From Armatimonadota bacterium (GTDB lineage: Bacteria; Armatimonadota; Fimbriimonadia; Fimbriimonadales; Fimbriimonadaceae): DNA of 34,615 nt. Shown here one piece after another: positions 23,641 to 31,470 of the stretch. The stretch spans positions 1 to 34,615 of the forward strand of contig JAFDWQ010000014.1 of NCBI GenBank assembly GCA_018268395.1, given 5' to 3'. A program made the position numbers and the translations under genes. The stretch's first letter is position 1, and each line of letters begins with the position of its first letter. The notes below the pieces were generated by a model. The model saw only the letters and a list, made by a program, of their open reading frames with translations, was not told the DNA's origin and made no database searches.

Positions 23641-24279
23641 ATGTCCTACTACGACATCCCAACATCGGCGTTACCGGCTTGGACCACGAACTTCGTGAGC
23701 ACGGCCGCCCTGAACAGCGTGACCTTAGGTCTGTCCGCGCCCCAAGTCGCGGCCCTACAATCTCAGCTCGCCGCGCTCAACAGCGCTTTCGCCGCCCGCG
23801 AGACCGCTCTTGAAGCCGCGAAGTCCGCCACGGTCGCAAAGGACCAGAAGGTGGCGGAAGTGATCGGCGTGATCCGGGGCTATGCCAATACCTGGCAGGC
23901 CAGCGCGACCGTGCCCGACACGCTGATCGCCGCACTCGGTCTGAACGTCCGCGACACCACCCACACCACCCGCCCGGTCTTCGTGCCGCTCGCCCTGGTC
24001 GTCCTCCCGAACGTGACGGGCACGAACGAACTGCGATGGAAGCGGAACGGCAACCTCCAGGGCGTCAAGTTCGACATCGAGGTCAGCTATGAGGCTCCGG
24101 GCGCCTGGGCGGCCGTCACGACCGTGACCTCGGCCAAGTTCAAGCACACGGGCCAGACCCCGGGACAGACGGCGTACTACCGCGTCCGTGCCCGCAACGG
24201 CGCGAACGTATCGGACTGGTCGGTCTCGGCGTCGACTTTCGCCAACGACGGCGGCGGAACGCTCACGCTCGCAGCTTAA
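23641..24279 (+). CDS. Fibronectin type III-domain protein 2
   Basis: A 212-residue paralogue of the protein at 15982, same order: helical N-terminal part (APQVAALQSQLAALNSAFAA, AKDQKVAEVIGVIRGYANTW), the link VPDTLIAALGLNVRDT, then a fibronectin type III domain (TGTNELRWKRNGNLQGVKFDIEV, GQTPGQTAYYRVRARNGANVSDWSVSASTFA). The C-terminal third is almost identical to copy 1; the helical part has changed more. No signal peptide, so it is cytosolic or leaves by a non-Sec route. It stands upstream of the tailspike-like gene on the same strand, separated by a terminator and a 420-bp leader. Confidence 0.82.
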   Translation: MSYYDIPTSALPAWTTNFVSTAALNSVTLGLSAPQVAALQSQLAALNSAFAARETALEAAKSATVAKDQKVAEVIGVIRGYANTWQASATVPDTLIAALGLNVRDTTHTTRPVFVPLALVVLPNVTGTNELRWKRNGNLQGVKFDIEVSYEAPGAWAAVTTVTSAKFKHTGQTPGQTAYYRVRARNGANVSDWSVSASTFANDGGGTLTLAA

Positions 24280-24303
24280 GGTCATTCATGTCGCAGGCGG
24301 AAA

Positions 24304-24331
24304 GCGCACCGGAATCTTGGTTCCGGTGCGC
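24304..24331 (+). terminator. Terminator of fibronectin-III gene 2
   Basis: GCGCACCGGAA (24304-24314) and TTCCGGTGCGC (24321-24331) form a perfect 11-bp stem with loop TCTTGG. The T-tract is weak. Confidence 0.75.
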
Positions 24332-24754
24332 ACTTGCTTGCCGTTCGTGACCCAGCAATGACGCCCGTCCGATTGCAGACTCGTTCCACTTAGGACCTAT
24401 TGCCCTACGGAGTTAAGTGATTTCTGAAGGTGTGCGGTCGGTTTGGTCGGGACGACACGAACTTTCGGGAGGGTCGTACCCGTATGACCATCACGAGGTG
24501 GCACAGGACAAGGAAGCACAGCAAGTTCAGGTATCCAGGTTCGAAGGTCTGTAAGCTCCTACAGGCCATAGGACAGTCTGCGGTCAGGTTGCGTCTTGAA
24601 GCGCAGCCAGAAGGAAGGCCGTAGAGCGGCCCATGTACTATGCCGGAGGAAAGTGAAGGCGGGCTGGGCGAAGCCCGGCTAAATGGTTTCTATTAGGGGT
24701 CGATCGGGTTGAAAACCCTGCGAACTGTGGAGGCGGGGAGAACGTTCCACAGGC
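24332..24754 (+). promoter_or_regulatory. Long leader of the tailspike-like gene
   Basis: A 420-bp stretch of lower GC than its surroundings without a convincing gene. Towards the 3' end there are three hairpins: GCGGGCT with AGCCCGGC (about 24659-24682), GGGTT with AACCC (24707-24719) and CTGTGGA with TTCCACAG (about 24725-24752). The last encloses the ribosome-binding sequence GAGGCGGGGA in its loop and ends two bases before the ATG. A possible 18-codon frame (24640-24696, MPEESEGGLGEARLNGFY) with its own stop lies before it. The block GAGGAAAGT also occurs before fibronectin-III gene 2. A translation-controlling leader is likely but unproven. Confidence 0.4.
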
Positions 24755-27700
24755 ATGGCAAACGTCATCAATCTCGGATCCGTCGTCGAGATGGCAAACC
24801 AAGCCCTCCCATCAGACGGCGACATGTTTCAGTGCGCGGGATACTACGAACCAGGGGATGGAGGCGGCGGCCTCTACCGGTTCGACGACGAGGACGAATC
24901 GCAACCGAACTATGGGAGCGTCGTCGGAAAATTCATTCCAGCGTCACCATCAGGCGGCGCGTTCGCTACAGGCCGCTACCTGCTCGTCCACGAAGGCTTC
25001 GTCAACGTGCGTCAGTTCGGGGCCCTTGGAGGGGAGGACGACATGACCCTCCAGGCGCAAAGCACTCCTCGGTGGGAGAACGACGATCACATCCTGCAGA
25101 CCTACGGAGACCAGAGTTCGGGCGACGTCGCGCCAGGCACTCCGTTCAACGGATTGATCGTCGACGCCGACACCGTGGATTGGGCGGCGCTCCAGATCGC
25201 TGAAATCTGGTGCGCCGAGAATGGTGTGCGCCTCGAGGTTCCGTCAGGTGTTTACATGCTACGACGGCCCCTTTGGTTGGGCGACGATTCCACTGTCGCC
25301 GTCGATGAGAACGAGAAGGACAACCGGCAGCTCGGGTTCACGATGCTTGGCCAGACCTCCGTGTCGCGCATCGAGTCGGACTCTTGGCCCTCGACCGAGA
25401 ACGTCGGCGGCAATGCGAACTTCCGGCTTTTCAACGACTGCAATAACCGATATTGCCTGTCGATGAACACGGAACCTGCGGCCATGTCCGAATTCCGGCT
25501 CGTGTTCAAGTTTGCTACAGGCGATGTCACCGTCAGCGGACTGTCCGTGACCGACCTTGCAGGTGCAATTTCAAGCGCGATCGAAGCGGCCATGCCGATC
25601 GACTGGACCGTATCGCCCGACGTCCCCGATACTTCCGCGCCGCTGTCGGAGCAGAACCTGTACTTCCAGATTAACCCGGACCTCACCTCGGACGACCCGA
25701 ATCCCTTCCTCGGAGAAGTGGAAGTCCGCGATGAAGCCGGTGAGCACCCGCTCGTCCACTACGTGCGCTGCCTGCCGGATTGCGCCGTCGTGAGCTTCAG
25801 GAGGAGCGCCGGCGGCAGGATGAGGATAGGGAACCTGACGCTGAGAGGCAACGACGACGACTCGGACCGGAACGCGTGCTTCGGCATGCTGTTCACGACC
25901 AGCCAGTTCGTCGGGCACCAGGTCGAGCGGGTCATGGTCAACTATGTCGACACTGCCCTCGGACTGCTCCAAGGAACGGGCGCGAACGGAGAGCAGACAA
26001 GGGTCTCGCGCTTCTTCGGCAACCAGGTCAGGCGGGCCTACTATTCCAACGCGCCACAGGCCTTCGAGCAGGAGTTCGACGGCTGGAACATGGCGATCGC
26101 CGACCGCGACCCCGATGCGGACCCGCTTCCCGACCAGATCTTCGCGGAGTTCGCCCAAATGCCGGCGCCGGGCGTCGGCGTCAACTTCATCAATGCGCAC
26201 TGCACCTTTGGAGGCGGGGAGAACCTTGAGGGCAGGGGCATCCTCGTCAAGATCCGCCGTGGAACGGGCATCTTGCAGTTCAACGGTGGACGGATGGAAC
26301 ACCTTGGCAGGCTCTTCGATTACGACGCGATCGACGGCCAAGGCTCGCGCGACGACCTCGATTGCTTCATCCGAGGCATGGAGTTCGACGGTGTCCGCGG
26401 GGGGGCCGACAGGGCGTTTGTTTTCGGCGACGACGCCGGCGGCACGCCGGGGACGAACTACGGCCTGTTCGTGACGGACTGCACGTTCCGCGGAAAGTCC
26501 GGGGCCGAGCCAGAAGACACGGACCTTCGGTTCGAGACGAAGCAAAAGGACAATGTCCGCTGCATCTTCGAGCGTTGCCGCTTCATCGGCCTCCGTTCGT
26601 TCCAGATGACGAACTTCCGGGCCGACTTTTCGCGCTGCTATCGGAACGACTATTCGGTACCCGGAGGGACGGAGGCCTTCGGCCCGGCCAGGCAGTTCAA
26701 CCAGACGAGCGGCGCGCCGCAAGACCGGACCCAGTCCATGCGGACGGGATGGCAGGACACGCCCTGGGTGCAGACCGGGCCACGGACGAACATCATGGGG
26801 TTTTCGGACTTCGCGGGTCAAGCAAAGTCCTCTGGCCCAGACAGCGGGGTCGCGTTCAATTCAGGAGGCGCTTGGGAAATCGTCGGCGACACGGACTTGG
26901 CGGGGTTCGGCAAGTGGGGCGCGTTCTCGGGGTCCGATGATGCGAACATCAGCCCGAGCCCCGAAGCCTTCTACATCAGCCTGCTGCCAGGCACCCGGGT
27001 TCAGAACGTCATCGACGCGATCGACCTTTCTCTACCGAAAGTCGTGGGCTTGGACGAGGAGCCTGCTTCCAAGGTCGTGACGTTCCAGTGCCTCTGCCAG
27101 GTAAGGGGCAAGGCAAGGTTCGTCCTCGTGCGGAAACTGGACTCCTTCGTGGACACGGGCCAGGTCTTCGACGAACTGACCGTGGAGTCGCCGGACCCCG
27201 CGGTCTTCACCGAGCCCATGCTCGTGACGCTCCGGGCGCAGGTCTACCAGTTCATCGACCTGCACTTCACTTACGCGGTCGTCTGCATCGAGAACCCTGA
27301 ACCGGTCACCGGGGAGTGCAGCCTGCGCGTCCTGTGGCAGCAGGTCTGGGGCGGCACGGAAGCGACGGACGAGGCCGGGGAATACCCGCTGGCCGCCGGG
27401 CTCGCCAACGCGGGCCAGGCACGGGTGACGACGACCGAGCCCGTGAAGAACACCTACAACTGGGCGGTCAACGCGCTGGGGATCAAGGCCGCGAGCAAGT
27501 TCCAGCTGCCCAACCTCGACACCATTGAAGGCGGGGACGCGGCAGGAATGGGGTGGCTTAGTCCTAGCGACCTCGACGTAGCGCAAGACCTGGAGGACGG
27601 CGCGATGTACCACGATCAGTCTCAGTTCGCAGTGCTCGGACGATGCGACGAGCTATGGTACACGTTCGTGCAGCCCGAGCGTTTCCACTATCACCCAGGC

Positions 27701-28018
27701 GACGTAACATGGGTCGGAGGCACGGCGAAGAACTTGGTCTACGATGAGGCCGCAAGCCATGAGGTCACCTTATCGACCAATCTTGCCCTCGTGCCACGGG
27801 GCAGCATGGTGCGCGTGTTCAACTTCCGGACGAGCGTCGGAACGCTGTACCCTATCACGGTGAAGGTCGGAAGCTCGACTCTGGCGTCCGTCTCGAACTC
27901 GCTGATGGCGGAGTTCCTCTTCTGGGTGGACGACACAGACCCCGATCCTGAGAACTGGGTCGGCCGGTGGGTGGTGGTACAGAAAAGCCTGGCGACAGGA
28001 TACCTGCCGACGATCTGA
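24755..28018 (+). CDS. Tailspike-like beta-helix protein, full length
   Basis: A 1087-residue protein with no signal peptide (MANVINLGSVVEMANQ). Residues about 1-80 form an N-terminal head. At about 82 a pectate-lyase-3-type beta-helix entry motif starts (VNVRQFGALGGEDD .. WAALQIAEIWCAENGVRLEVPSGVYMLRRPL), and strand repeats run to about 660 (NLTLRGNDDDSDRNACFGM, TDCTFRGKSG, FERCRFIGLRS). From about 664 (GWQDTPWVQTGPR) to 935 lies a segment found almost unchanged in the downstream cassettes. Residues 936-1087 are the variable tip (GMGW, DLEDGAMYHDQSQFAVLG, WYTFVQPE, MAEFLFWVDD). This order fits phage-type tailspikes or other receptor-binding or glycan-degrading spikes; the sequence shows no catalytic residues I can assign. 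Its stop lies three bases from that of the convergent LDDF gene. Confidence 0.8.
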   Translation: MANVINLGSVVEMANQALPSDGDMFQCAGYYEPGDGGGGLYRFDDEDESQPNYGSVVGKFIPASPSGGAFATGRYLLVHEGFVNVRQFGALGGEDDMTLQAQSTPRWENDDHILQTYGDQSSGDVAPGTPFNGLIVDADTVDWAALQIAEIWCAENGVRLEVPSGVYMLRRPLWLGDDSTVAVDENEKDNRQLGFTMLGQTSVSRIESDSWPSTENVGGNANFRLFNDCNNRYCLSMNTEPAAMSEFRLVFKFATGDVTVSGLSVTDLAGAISSAIEAAMPIDWTVSPDVPDTSAPLSEQNLYFQINPDLTSDDPNPFLGEVEVRDEAGEHPLVHYVRCLPDCAVVSFRRSAGGRMRIGNLTLRGNDDDSDRNACFGMLFTTSQFVGHQVERVMVNYVDTALGLLQGTGANGEQTRVSRFFGNQVRRAYYSNAPQAFEQEFDGWNMAIADRDPDADPLPDQIFAEFAQMPAPGVGVNFINAHCTFGGGENLEGRGILVKIRRGTGILQFNGGRMEHLGRLFDYDAIDGQGSRDDLDCFIRGMEFDGVRGGADRAFVFGDDAGGTPGTNYGLFVTDCTFRGKSGAEPEDTDLRFETKQKDNVRCIFERCRFIGLRSFQMTNFRADFSRCYRNDYSVPGGTEAFGPARQFNQTSGAPQDRTQSMRTGWQDTPWVQTGPRTNIMGFSDFAGQAKSSGPDSGVAFNSGGAWEIVGDTDLAGFGKWGAFSGSDDANISPSPEAFYISLLPGTRVQNVIDAIDLSLPKVVGLDEEPASKVVTFQCLCQVRGKARFVLVRKLDSFVDTGQVFDELTVESPDPAVFTEPMLVTLRAQVYQFIDLHFTYAVVCIENPEPVTGECSLRVLWQQVWGGTEATDEAGEYPLAAGLANAGQARVTTTEPVKNTYNWAVNALGIKAASKFQLPNLDTIEGGDAAGMGWLSPSDLDVAQDLEDGAMYHDQSQFAVLGRCDELWYTFVQPERFHYHPGDVTWVGGTAKNLVYDEAASHEVTLSTNLALVPRGSMVRVFNFRTSVGTLYPITVKVGSSTLASVSNSLMAEFLFWVDDTDPDPENWVGRWVVVQKSLATGYLPTI

Positions 28019-28021
28019 GCC

Positions 28022-28630
28022 TCAGCCGATGCGCGACGCCGGGGGGGACACCCCCGGCGTCACCGTCGCGTAGAAGCGAGTTACCGTGTAGAAGAGGGGG
28101 TTGGGGAAGCTAGAAAAGGACTGCTGGTACTGTAGGAACACGATATGCTTCCAGTCCACACTACCCGCGAAAGCTGACCGGTTGAAGTAGACACCGTGGG
28201 GTTGTAGTAGCCAGCCGCCGTTCCCCGCGTCCTTCCCCGATTTGTCCCTGACGTACATCTCCGTGATGTCCGGGTATTTCTCGCAATCGAAGTAGAACCG
28301 CTGGATGTTGGAGAGGTCGATGTCCATCGACTCCACGTCTCCATACCTTAGCCAATAGTGCCAAGCCACTTGCTTGTCGCTATCGAACCTCTGCTCGTGG
28401 TTCCCGACCGCAAAGACCAGGGTCGCATGGTTCGGGTTGCTGCTGATGTCCAGAAAAGTGCGCCTCTGCCCGAAGGCGCAGTGCGCCCTGTCCAGTCCGG
28501 CGAACTCGCGGTCGTCCTGCTGGCCCCCGACAAGCGTAACCGAGAATTCTCCGGTCGTAAAGTCGTCAAGATTCACGTACTTCACGGTCTGCGGCGCGAA
28601 GGCAATTGCAGCGGCGAGGACGGCGGTCAT
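28022..28630 (-). CDS. Exported LDDF-family protein, copy D (partner of the full-length tailspike)
   Basis: A 202-residue protein with a short hydrophobic N-terminus (MTAVLAAAIAFAPQ) and the family blocks LDDFTTGEFSVTL, LDRAHCAFGQRRTFLDISSNPNHATLVFAVG, HEQRFDSDKQVAWHY, MDIDLSNIQRFYFDCEKYPD, YVRDKSGKDAGNGGWLLQPHGVYF, GSVDWKHIVFLQYQQSF and NPLFYTVTRFYAT. The end is TPGVSPPASRIG with no PEP-CTERM tail. TATACT lies six bases upstream of the ATG, so the message is probably leaderless, and the -35 region would fall within the next cassette's coding sequence. Function unknown; the fixed position opposite a tailspike tip suggests a linked role or linked inheritance. Confidence 0.83.
   Translation of the reverse strand: MTAVLAAAIAFAPQTVKYVNLDDFTTGEFSVTLVGGQQDDREFAGLDRAHCAFGQRRTFLDISSNPNHATLVFAVGNHEQRFDSDKQVAWHYWLRYGDVESMDIDLSNIQRFYFDCEKYPDITEMYVRDKSGKDAGNGGWLLQPHGVYFNRSAFAGSVDWKHIVFLQYQQSFSSFPNPLFYTVTRFYATVTPGVSPPASRIG
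28035..28061. terminator. Bidirectional terminator inside LDDF copy D
   Basis: GACGCCGGGGG (28035-28045) pairs perfectly with CCCCCGGCGTC (28051-28061), loop GGACA. It lies 17 bp beyond the tailspike stop codon and within the last codons of the LDDF gene. Confidence 0.75.
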
Positions 28631-28649
28631 GGCTTCAGTATATCGTCGC

Positions 28650-29727
28650 TTTCGGCAAGTGGGGAGCCTTTGACCAGGCGAACATCAGTCCAAGTCCCGA
28701 AGCGTTTTACGTCGGCCTGCCGGAAGGATCGCGGCTGGAGAACGAGCTGAGCGAGATCGACCTCAACCTTCCGATCCCGATGACCACCGACCCCGCGACG
28801 AAGGTGGTCACGTACCAGTGCCTGTGCAAGGTCAAGGGCAAGGTGAGGTTCGCGCTCGTGAACTCGGACGACACCGGCACCTTGGACGAGATCGTCGTGG
28901 AGTCGGCCGTGGTCGACGGCGGCTACGCCTACACGGACGCGACCCTCGTCACGCTGAGGGCCCAGGTCTACGACGGCGGCCCGGCCTCGGTTCGCTATGC
29001 GGTCGTCGTCATCGAGAACGTCTCGCACTCTGACATCGACGACGACCTGAGCGCCTTGCAGGTCTACTGGCAGCAGGCCTGGGGCGGGAGCGAGGCGCAG
29101 CCCGACGACTACCCGCTCTCCGCCGGGCTCGCCAACGCGGGCCAGGCGCGGGTGACGACGACCGAGCCCGTGAAGAACACGTACAATTGGGCGGTCAACG
29201 CGCTTGGGATCAAGGCGGCCAGCAAGTTCCAATTGCCTCTCTTGGACACTTCGAGCGGAGGCGATGCGACGGGCATGGGCTGGAAAATGTCGACGGAGTC
29301 CGCCGCTTTAGCCGATCTACAGGACGGAGAACTGTACTACGACGCCTTCCAGCGCTCGATCCTCGGGCGCGCGGACGGTGCCTGGTGCCACCTCGCGCAA
29401 CCTGACACAGTTAACCTTGCTCCCATGTCTCCCTGGACGGGAGGTGACGCAAAGAACCAAATCTTCACCGACTCGACGAGCCAGGATTACACCTTGAGCA
29501 CGACGCTGTCAGACGTCCCAATCGGTTCCGTCGTGCGCGTCTTCAATCTCGGGACAAGCGGCGGCACCCCTCCGACCGTCACCGTAAAGGTCGGAGGCAG
29601 CGCCTTGTCCGCTGTAAGTTCTCTGCATATGTCGGAGTTCTTGTTTTATGTTGAAGACGTTATGGGCACGCCGACTGGGAAATGGCTCGTCGTTCAAGGG
29701 AACGTGACGACTAAGAGGCTCCCTTGA
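28650..29727 (+). pseudogene. Orphan tailspike tip cassette, cluster 2 copy 1
   Basis: About 358 codons matching the full-length protein from residue 718 (FGKWGAF, NISPSPEAFY) to the end. The region GLANAGQARVTTTEPVKNTYNWAVNALGIKAASKFQLP is shared, part of it with few nucleotide changes, whereas the tip (GMGWKMSTESAALADLQDGELYYDAFQRSILG .. WLVVQGNVTTKRLP) differs. Homology begins 20 bp from the start of the previous LDDF gene. There is no beta-helix and no proper start codon: the upstream in-frame ATG at 28606 lies inside the LDDF gene, and an internal ATG near 28780 lacks a ribosome-binding site. The frame is intact throughout, which argues for recent exchange or selection rather than old decay. 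The stop abuts the next LDDF stop with no base between. Confidence 0.75.
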
Positions 29728-30360
29728 TCAATGCCTGATTGCCTCTTTTGGAAGCGCCAGTGAAGCAGGGGGCACCGCCCCCGGCTTCATCGTCGCGTAA
29801 AATAGCGTGGAGGTAAAGTCGAGCGGGTTAGGCAGTTGGTTGAACCATTGCCGGAAACGGAGGTACGAGATGTGCTTCCAGTCGATACCGGTCGGAAAGT
29901 CCTGTTTGCGGAAGTAGATTCCCTTTGGATGAAGCAACCATCCGGCGCTTCCGCCGTGGAATGACTTGTCTTCGACGTAGATGTTCGACTGGTCAGGGAT
30001 CACGTAGCACTCAAAGTAGAAACGATCGACCAGTGAGAAGTCCATGTCCAAAGTGCCGGAGGCGCCATAGTCAACAGCATGGAGGTAGGTGAGCTGGTCT
30101 CCGGCTATCAGGCTTTTGCGACCTGCGCCAACATCCACGGACAAGGTCGTGTGTTTCGGGTTGCTCGTAATGTCCACTGAAATGCCGCGCTCGCCAAAAG
30201 CGCAGTGAGCCCTGTCCAGGTTGAAGACCTTTGCGTAGATGTCCGAAGTCCCCTGCATGACGGTCGAGTAGGGACCCGCGACGAAATCATCAAGCGTCCA
30301 GTACTTGATTCCTGGTTGGTTCTGCGGGGCCAACACAGCGAGAGCGACCAGCGCGGTCAT
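29728..30360 (-). CDS. Exported LDDF-family protein, copy E
   Basis: A 210-residue protein, hydrophobic start MTALVALAVLAPQ, then YWTLDDFVAGPYSTVM, LDRAHCAFGERGISVDITSNPKHTTLSVDVG, MDFSLVDRFYFECYVIPDQ, YVEDKSFHGGSAGWLLHPKGIYFRKQDF, GIDWKHISYLRFRQWF and NPLDFTSTLFYAT. The C-terminus KPGAVPPASLALPKEAIRH is a little longer than in its relatives. TAGAAT stands six bases before the ATG. It is the most diverged of the three in this cluster and carries RDxxGK as EDKSFH. Paired with the tip cassette at 28650. Confidence 0.82.
   Translation of the reverse strand: MTALVALAVLAPQNQPGIKYWTLDDFVAGPYSTVMQGTSDIYAKVFNLDRAHCAFGERGISVDITSNPKHTTLSVDVGAGRKSLIAGDQLTYLHAVDYGASGTLDMDFSLVDRFYFECYVIPDQSNIYVEDKSFHGGSAGWLLHPKGIYFRKQDFPTGIDWKHISYLRFRQWFNQLPNPLDFTSTLFYATMKPGAVPPASLALPKEAIRH
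29762..29788. terminator. Bidirectional terminator inside LDDF copy E
   Basis: GAAGC, a mismatch, GGGGGC (29762-29773) pairs with GCCCCC, the mismatch and GGCTTC-type end (29777-29788) around ACC. Confidence 0.65.
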
Positions 30361-30406
30361 GCCTTCATTCTACGACAGAAATTGGACCACGCCGGGTGTT
30401 CGGAGA

Positions 30407-31469
30407 GGGTGGCAGGACACGCCCTGGGTGCAGACCGGGCCTAGGACGAACTTCATGGGGTTATCGGACTTCGGGGGTCAAGCAAAGTCTTCTGGCCCAA
30501 GTCGTGGGCATGGACGAGGAGCCTGCTTCGAAGGTCGTGACGTTCCAGTGCCTCTGCCAGGTAAGGGGCAAGGCAAGGTTCGTCCTCGTGCGGAAACTGG
30601 ACTCCTTCGTGGACACGGGCGTGGTCTTCGACGAACTGACCGTGGAGTCGCCGGACCCCACGGTCTTCACCGAGCCCATGCTCGTGACGCTCCGGGCGCA
30701 GGTCTACCAGTTCATCGACCTGCACTTCACTTACGCGGTCGTCTGCATCGAGAACCCTGAGCCGGTCACCGGAGAGTGCAGCCTGCGCGTCCTGTGGCAG
30801 CAGGTCTGGGGCGGCACGGAGGCGACGGACGAGGCCGGGGATTACCCGCTCTCCGCCGGGCTCGCCAACGCGGGCCAGGCCCGCGTGACGACCACCGAGC
30901 CCGTGAAGAACACGTACAACTGGGCGGTCAACGCGCTCGGGATCAAGGCGGCGTCCAAGTTCCAGTTGCCGCTCCTTGACACCATTGAAGGCGGGGACGC
31001 TGAAGGTATGGGTTGGCGGAGTCCCGAAGCTCTTGCAGCGCAGTCGGACCTTCAGGACGGTGACATCTATCAGGACGCAAGCATGGTCGCTACACTTGGT
31101 CGTGCCGCCGGATCATGGACGACTTTCATTCAGCCGGAACGAGTCGCATATCAGCCTGGAGACGTCGACTGGCAGGGAGGTACTGAGAAGAACCTCTTTT
31201 ACAACGACGGGGCCAACCACACGGTCAATCTAATAACCGATCTGGACGTGGTTCCACCCGGCAGCATCGCCCGAGTGTTCAACATGAATCCGTTCGGCGG
31301 GTCGCCCTTCACGGTCTCGGTCCAGGTCGACTCGAGCGCCTTCCTGACGATCGCCAACTCGCAGATGGCCGAGTTCCTGTTCTGGGTGGACGACAATGTC
31401 GATCCGGCAGTCGGCCGTTGGATAGCGGTCCAAAGGAGCGTGTTCTGTTCGTATAAACCGACCATCTGA
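30407..31469 (+). pseudogene. Orphan tailspike tip cassette, cluster 2 copy 2, with internal deletion
   Basis: It matches the full-length protein from residue 664 (GWQDTPWVQTGPR) to the end, but lacks exactly the counterpart of 26840-27039 (200 bp), so the first 30 codons are out of frame with the rest. From about 30500 to 31000 the DNA is about 95% identical by eye to 27040-27540; beyond that the tip diverges (GMGWRSPEALAAQSDLQDGDIYQDASMVATLG .. FCSYKPTI). No start codon with ribosome-binding site precedes the intact part; the in-frame ATG at 30510 (GMDEEPAS) is the first within the homologous region. The stop is one base from the stop of the next LDDF gene. Confidence 0.8.
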
Positions 31470-31470
31470 C

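Noticed and set aside
24530-24565. tRNA gene (GGTTCGAAGG)
   Set aside because: It looks like a T-loop, but the flanking bases do not form the T-stem and no acceptor or anticodon arm can be found.
24430-24624. 64-codon frame in the tailspike leader
   Set aside because: Arg/Lys-rich, no ribosome-binding site, no recognisable domain; the region is better explained as an RNA leader.
28631-28650. Shufflon-type inverted repeats between cassettes
   Set aside because: The cassette borders seen here carry no common short inverted repeat and no invertase is present; the units are in direct orientation, so deletion, duplication or gene conversion is more likely than inversion.
24755-31469. Diversity-generating retroelement acting on the tips
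   Set aside because: There is no reverse transcriptase or template repeat in the window, and tip differences involve whole segments and indels, not only adenine positions.
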